In this document: piece by piece, positions 63,517 through 64,000 of the stretch | How the letters are laid out: every line of letters begins with the position of its first letter | How positions within the stretch are numbered: the first letter of the stretch is position 1 | Assembly: GCA_022266195.1 (NCBI GenBank) | Contig: WHVY01000003.1 | Coordinates: 6,448,001 to 6,512,000, forward strand | Source of the DNA: Tetranychus cinnabarinus | Lineage: Eukaryota; Arthropoda; Arachnida; Trombidiformes; Tetranychidae | DNA: 64,000 nt | Direction of reading: 5' to 3' | Translations under genes and position numbers: made by a program | The notes under the pieces: model-generated | What the model was told of the DNA's origin: nothing | Seen by the model: the letters and a program-made list of their open reading frames with translations, nothing else | The model's database searches: none

Positions 63517-63936
63517 TTGGTTGTAAAGGTGAAAATGAGAAGCTTCACTTTGGGAAACATTTCAAGATCAAAATCATTGATTGTTTCAACTTCATATATG
63601 GATACAAGATTTGATTGCAATTTAGTTAACCAACAATTTAACACTCAATTGACACCATTTAATAAAAGTCTTGAAATTAAAATAATGGAAATGATGTTTG
63701 ATGTTAATAATGATGATAATGAGGATAATGGTGAAGATATTGTAACCTTAATGTTAACCTTTTTTTTTGTTTTCTCCTCAACCTTTCCACATTTAAATGA
63801 ATGTCTCTCTTCAACACTTTTCATCAACAAATTGTTACAATTTAATGGTCAACCAGCAACAAAACATCCGGAGTTCAATTTAATTATTTTAATAAATTGT
63901 TATCAACGTTTCCGTGAAGCAAAAATTTACATTTAA
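63517..63936 (+). other. Marginal open reading frame, 139 codons
   Basis: This is the longest unexplained open frame in the 33-64 kb interval. The translated product has no signal peptide or recognised domain, an Asn/Asp-rich acidic patch in the middle (VNNDDNEDNGED) and a hydrophobic segment (LMLTFFFVFSSTF) from a T-run. At this base composition an open frame of this length is expected by chance about once in several windows of this size (rough estimate), and the opposite strand is open too. It is most likely spurious, though it could continue past an exon edge near the window end. Confidence 0.15.
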
Positions 63937-64000
63937 ATTGCAGCCGCGTAAAAATATAACGTTTTCAGGTTAAAGGTTGGTTTATCAACTTTATTGATAC

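Noticed and set aside
1..64000. CRISPR array, bacterial operon or viral integration
   Set aside because: No spacer-repeat pattern, no prokaryotic gene organisation, and no capsid, integrase or reverse transcriptase segment was recognised in any frame.

Overview
The window is eukaryotic nuclear DNA, AT-rich, with short GT-AG introns (often 70-100 nt), U2-type splice signals and metazoan housekeeping genes. A tandem family of secreted cathepsin L-like cysteine peptidases next to UBA1 and SCFD1, the AT-rich composition and the small introns suggest an arthropod, most likely an acariform mite and perhaps a spider mite (Tetranychidae), where digestive C1A peptidases are known to be expanded. The species call is inference; no marker in the window fixes it.

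Layout. (1) 192-756, minus: 5' part of the SNARE regulator SCFD1/Sly1, running off the left edge. It is head to head with a complete 8-exon ubiquitin-activating enzyme E1 (UBA1, 1524-5556, plus, 1063 aa). (2) 5706-22264, minus: seven intact cathepsin L-like genes in a row, called CP1 to CP7 here. Six share one four-exon structure, with exon 2 always 153 nt; CP5 has only two exons. CP2, CP3 and CP4 are close paralogues, and the spacers upstream of CP2 and CP3 carry tandem arrays of a ~673-bp non-coding repeat (three and two units). CP4 is a mosaic: its promoter and propeptide exons are nearly identical to CP3, while its mature-enzyme exons look more like CP2. (3) 22345-26086: no gene recognised. 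(4) 26087-31065, plus: a two-exon family B (methuselah-like) seven-transmembrane receptor with a Gln-rich, Cys-rich, somatomedin-B-like ectodomain. It is tail to tail with a RhoGAP gene (31283-32697, minus), whose 5' end probably lies in a phase-compatible exon at 38751-38951. (5) 32698-38750, the putative RhoGAP intron: a non-autonomous DNA transposon (MITE) with 32-nt terminal inverted repeats, a tRNA-like SINE head and a second long inverted repeat. (6) 38952-64000: about 25 kb with no convincing gene, only microsatellites, a degenerate ~114-bp repeat and a few weak candidate exons. This stretch may be intergenic or lie inside a very long intron.

Functionally the window joins basal cell machinery (ER-Golgi SNARE control, ubiquitin activation) to a lineage-expanded battery of secreted papain-family proenzymes, plus two signalling genes. 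No wholly new system is evident. The most informative material is the recombination history of the peptidase cluster. All exon boundaries were derived by eye from splice consensus, reading-frame phase and family alignment.
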